Positions 61,319 through 64,000 of a stretch of 64,000 bases of DNA are shown one piece after another. Numbering within the stretch: the first letter of the stretch is position 1; every line of letters starts with the position of its first letter. A program made the position numbers and the translations under genes. The stretch lies in assembly GCA_016219005.1 (NCBI GenBank), contig JACRCN010000094.1, positions 1 to 64,000 on the forward strand, read 5' to 3'. This DNA comes from Deltaproteobacteria bacterium (GTDB taxonomy: Bacteria > Desulfobacterota > Desulfobacteria > Desulfobacterales > SpSt-501). The notes under the pieces were generated by a model. It did no database searches and had not been told where the DNA came from. It saw nothing but the letters and a program-made list of their open reading frames with translations.

Positions 61319-63172
61319 ATGGCAAAACTAATAAACAGAGAGGCACTTGAGAAACTGAGGCAATCCCTGCAGGCCAAGGGCAAAAAAGAGCCTCAAAAGC
61401 TCATTTCGCTTTGCGCCGGGTCGGGGTGCGGTGCTTACGGGACGGCGAAAGTCCATGAGGCGCTGACCCGGGAGCTCGCCGCCCACAAAATTCAGGACGA
61501 GGTCGAAGTCAAGCTGACCGGGTGCCACGGATTTTGCGAAAAAGGGCCGATCATGGTGATCCATCCGGAAGGCATCTTCTATCCCCAGGTCACTGCAGAG
61601 AAGGTGCCGGAGATTGTGAAAACCACCCTGATCGGCAAGGAACTGGTCGACAAATTGATCTACAAGGACCCCGTCACCAAGAAAAAAATAAGCCACGAAC
61701 ACGAGATCCCTTTTTACAAACTGCAGAAACGGGTCATCTTCGGCAACAACGGCTTGATCGACCCGACCAGCATCGAAGATTATATTGCCGTGGGCGGGTA
61801 TTCGGCCCTGTCAAAGGCACTCTGCGACATGAGCCCCCAGGAGATCATTTCGGAGATCAAGAAATCCGGCCTCAGGGGCCGCGGGGGCGGCGGCTTCCCC
61901 ACGGGAATCAAATGGGAGTCCTGCCGCAGGCATGAAGGCGTCCGCTATGTGATCTGCAACGCCGACGAGGGCGACCCGGGCGCCTACATGGATCGCAGCC
62001 TGCTGGAGGGCAATCCCCACAGTGTCATCGAAGGCATGATCATCGGTGCCATCGCCATCGGGTCCAACCAAGGCTACGTCTACGTGCGGCACGAATACCC
62101 GCTGGCCGTCACCAACCTGACCATGGCCCTCAAGAGCGCCCGGGAGCTGGGCCTGCTGGGGGAGAATGTTCTCGGCAGCGGCTTCGGTTTTGACATCCAC
62201 ATCAGCCGCGGTGGCGGGGCCTTTGTCTGCGGGGAGTCCACGGCCCTGATGGCCTCGCTCGAAGGCAAGCCCGGCCGCCCCCGGGCCAAATACGTCCATA
62301 CCGTTGAAAAAGGTTTCAGGGACGGCCCCTCCAACCTTAACAACGTCGAGACCTGGGCCAACGTTCCGGTAATCGTCAACCAGGGCGCGACCTGGTACGC
62401 GGCCATCGGCACTGAAAAAAGCAAGGGCACCAAAATCTTCTCCCTGGTCGGCAAAGTCGTGAACACCGGCCTGGTGGAAGTGCCCATGGGAACCACCCTG
62501 CGCCAGATCATCTTCGATATCGGCGGGGGGGTCCCTAAAAAGAAGAAATTCAAGGCCGTTCAGACCGGAGGCCCTTCCGGCGGCTGCATCCCGGAACAGT
62601 TCCTTGACCTGCCCGTGGATTTCGACGAATTGGCCAAGGTGGGGTCCATCATGGGTTCGGGCGGCATGATCGTCATGGACCAGGACACCTGCATGGTGGA
62701 CCTGGCCCGCTATTTTGTGGAATTCCTCAAGGATGAGTCCTGCGGACAATGCAATCCATGCCGCGAGGGCCTCAAGAACATGCTGGACATCTTGACCGAC
62801 ATCTGCCAGGGCCGCGGCAAGGAAGGCGATATCGAACTGCTGGAAGAAATCGGCATGATGATGCAGAAGCTTTCCCTCTGTGGACTGGGGACCTCCGCCC
62901 CGAATCCCGTGCTGACCAACATTTTGTACTTCCGGCACGAATACGAGGCCCACATCCGGGATAAAAAATGCCCGGCCGGCATCTGCAAGCCGCTTTTTCA
63001 CTACGACATCGATCCGGAAAGCTGCACCGGCTGCCACATCTGCTTTCAGAAGTGCCCCCAGCAGGCGGTATCCGGGGACAAAAAGAAACCCCACACCATC
63101 AACCAGGACACCTGCATCAAATGCGGCATCTGTTACGACGGATGCAAGTTCGATGCAATCAAGATTTGCTGA
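61319..63172 (+). CDS. NuoF/HndC-like NADH-binding flavoprotein subunit
   Basis: 617 residues. The N-terminus is a thioredoxin-like 2Fe-2S domain (CAGSGCGAYG, GCHGFCEKGP). Then comes the NuoF core with RGRGGGGFPTGIKWE (FMN/NADH loop), CNADEGDPGAYMDR and the cluster motif ESCGQCNPCREG. The C-terminal 60 residues hold two ferredoxin motifs (CTGCHICFQKCP, CIKCGICYDGC). This is the domain set of the NADH-oxidising subunit of bifurcating hydrogenases and related complexes rather than of respiratory NuoF, which lacks both ends. It lies 36 bases after the NuoE-like gene and 20 before the NuoG-HdrA gene. Confidence 0.95.
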   Translation: MAKLINREALEKLRQSLQAKGKKEPQKLISLCAGSGCGAYGTAKVHEALTRELAAHKIQDEVEVKLTGCHGFCEKGPIMVIHPEGIFYPQVTAEKVPEIVKTTLIGKELVDKLIYKDPVTKKKISHEHEIPFYKLQKRVIFGNNGLIDPTSIEDYIAVGGYSALSKALCDMSPQEIISEIKKSGLRGRGGGGFPTGIKWESCRRHEGVRYVICNADEGDPGAYMDRSLLEGNPHSVIEGMIIGAIAIGSNQGYVYVRHEYPLAVTNLTMALKSARELGLLGENVLGSGFGFDIHISRGGGAFVCGESTALMASLEGKPGRPRAKYVHTVEKGFRDGPSNLNNVETWANVPVIVNQGATWYAAIGTEKSKGTKIFSLVGKVVNTGLVEVPMGTTLRQIIFDIGGGVPKKKKFKAVQTGGPSGGCIPEQFLDLPVDFDELAKVGSIMGSGGMIVMDQDTCMVDLARYFVEFLKDESCGQCNPCREGLKNMLDILTDICQGRGKEGDIELLEEIGMMMQKLSLCGLGTSAPNPVLTNILYFRHEYEAHIRDKKCPAGICKPLFHYDIDPESCTGCHICFQKCPQQAVSGDKKKPHTINQDTCIKCGICYDGCKFDAIKIC

Positions 63173-63192
63173 TTCTTTAAGGAAATGACCTC

Positions 63193-64000
63193 ATGATCAC
63201 ATTCAAGCTAAACGGCCAGGCGGTTCAAGGCGAAAAAGGGCAGTACATCCTTCAGGTGGCGGAGAAATTCGGCGTCGACATCCCTACCCTCTGCCATCAC
63301 AAGGCACTGGAACCCGCGGGCATGTGCCGCCTGTGCACGGTGGAAGTGTTCGATGGGCGCCGGACGCGCTACGTCACCTCCTGCAACTATCCCATCTGGG
63401 AAGGCATGGAGGTCAAGACCGACACGGAGATCCTGCGGGATGGGCGCAAGCTGATCGTCGAGATGCTGCTGGCACGCTGCCCGGAATCAAAGACCGTTCA
63501 AACCCTCGCCGGGGACTACGGCATCGTCAAGCCGCGATTTCGAACCGGGGATGACACCTGCATCCTGTGCGGTCTGTGCACGCGGATGTGCGAGCGCATC
63601 GGCGCCAACGCCATCACCCTCACCCAGCGCGGCCTGGACATGAAGGTCGACACCCCGTTCAGCATCAATACCGAGGCCTGCATCGCCTGCGGGGCGTGCG
63701 CCTTCGTCTGCCCCACCGGCCACATCACTTACGATAAAATCACGGCCTGCGTGACCCAGCGGCCGGGCAAACCGATCCCCTCCGAATACGACGTGGGCCT
63801 CAAGGGGCGAAAACCCGTCTATGTTCCTTACGCCCAGGCCGTGCCCAACACCCCGGCCATCGACCGCAGCACCTGCATCCATTTCAAGACCGGCGGCTGC
63901 AAGGTCTGTGTCGAGTTCTGCGGGGTGGACGCCATCGACCACACGATGCAGGACGAGACGGTCGAGGTCAATGTCGGCTCCATTATCCTGGCGCCTGGCT
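63193..64000 (+). CDS. NuoG/HndD-type N-terminal module fused to HdrA (3' end outside window)
   Basis: The first 269 codons are visible. Residues 1-80 are a [2Fe-2S] ferredoxin domain (PTLCHHKALEPAGMCRLCTV, TSCNYP). Two 4Fe-4S motifs follow, CILCGLCTRMCERIGA and CIACGACAFVCPTGHI (near residue 175), as in NuoG/HydA. From about residue 200 the sequence turns into HdrA: PIPSEYDVGLKGRKPVYVPYAQAVPN, CIHFKTGGCKVCVEFC and VNVGSIILAPG match HdrA just downstream of its first ferredoxin. The HdrA N-terminus with the FAD motif is absent and is encoded separately at 60245. AAGGAA precedes the start. With the NuoE- and NuoF-like proteins it should form an NAD(H)-linked HdrA complex. Confidence 0.85.
   Translation, partial: MITFKLNGQAVQGEKGQYILQVAEKFGVDIPTLCHHKALEPAGMCRLCTVEVFDGRRTRYVTSCNYPIWEGMEVKTDTEILRDGRKLIVEMLLARCPESKTVQTLAGDYGIVKPRFRTGDDTCILCGLCTRMCERIGANAITLTQRGLDMKVDTPFSINTEACIACGACAFVCPTGHITYDKITACVTQRPGKPIPSEYDVGLKGRKPVYVPYAQAVPNTPAIDRSTCIHFKTGGCKVCVEFCGVDAIDHTMQDETVEVNVGSIILAPG

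Overview
The window looks like chromosome of a strictly anaerobic, high-GC sulfate-reducing or sulfate-reducer-like member of the Desulfobacterota (old Deltaproteobacteria). The pointers are a tmcABCD transmembrane redox complex with a tetraheme cytochrome c3, several HdrA-type flavoproteins, an Ech-type [NiFe] hydrogenase, rubrerythrin, a selenocysteine-type UGA in an hdrA-like frame, an ORP/MRP-like cluster of iron-sulfur P-loop ATPases, and an unusually dense set of two-component proteins and sigma-54 activators. I would not go below phylum/class from this sequence. I saw no tRNA, rRNA, CRISPR array or insertion sequence.

Layout. 1-4.3 kb: end of a trp operon (trpD'-C-F-B-A). 4.4-11.4 kb: a P-type cation ATPase, rubrerythrin, pyruvate phosphate dikinase and a small Cys-rich protein. 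11.5-18.0 kb: a tripartite tricarboxylate transporter (tctC-tctB-tctA) with a Gfo/Idh/MocA dehydrogenase and a NagB-like deaminase, then a thiolase. 18.3-33.1 kb (minus): one long operon read from a candidate sigma-54 promoter near 33.16 kb, in the order receiver, QmoC/HdrD-like membrane fusion, HdrA with an NfnB/GltD insert, MvhD, FrhB-like ferredoxin protein, HdrA-receiver-HdrA fusion, heme-c sensor kinase, receiver-kinase. 33.5-36.8 kb (minus): a sigma-54 activator and a receiver-PAS-kinase. 37-41.7 kb (plus): DUF134, DUF134-NifX fusion, two ferredoxin-containing MinD-like ATPases, NifX-like, NifU-like, FmdB-like and a degenerate receiver. 41.8-47.1 kb (minus): echABCDEF with its own candidate sigma-54 promoter and upstream palindrome. 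47.4-54.8 kb (minus): tmcD-C-B-A, receiver, pseudoreceiver kinase, miaA. 55.0-59.9 kb (plus): Rossmann-PAS kinase, NtrC-type activator, and a double-receiver protein with two Cys4 repeats behind a third candidate sigma-54 promoter. 60.2-64.0 kb (plus): an HdrA N-terminal fragment with in-frame UGA, NuoE-like, NuoF-like, and a NuoG-HdrA fusion cut by the window end.

How it fits together (inference). Most of the right two thirds encodes machinery that moves low-potential electrons between H2 (Ech), ferredoxin, NAD(H) (NuoEF-like, NfnB-like domain), heterodisulfide-type thiol/disulfide chemistry (HdrA/HdrD/TmcB) and periplasmic cytochrome c (TmcA), and nearly every redox operon carries its own sensory genes. 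The strongest candidates for undescribed biology are the receiver domain built into an HdrA tandem, the receiver-(Cys4 repeat)2-receiver protein at 58.2 kb, and an HdrA that appears to be split at its first ferredoxin motif, with the Sec-containing N-terminal part as a separate small gene and the rest fused to a NuoG-like module three genes later.
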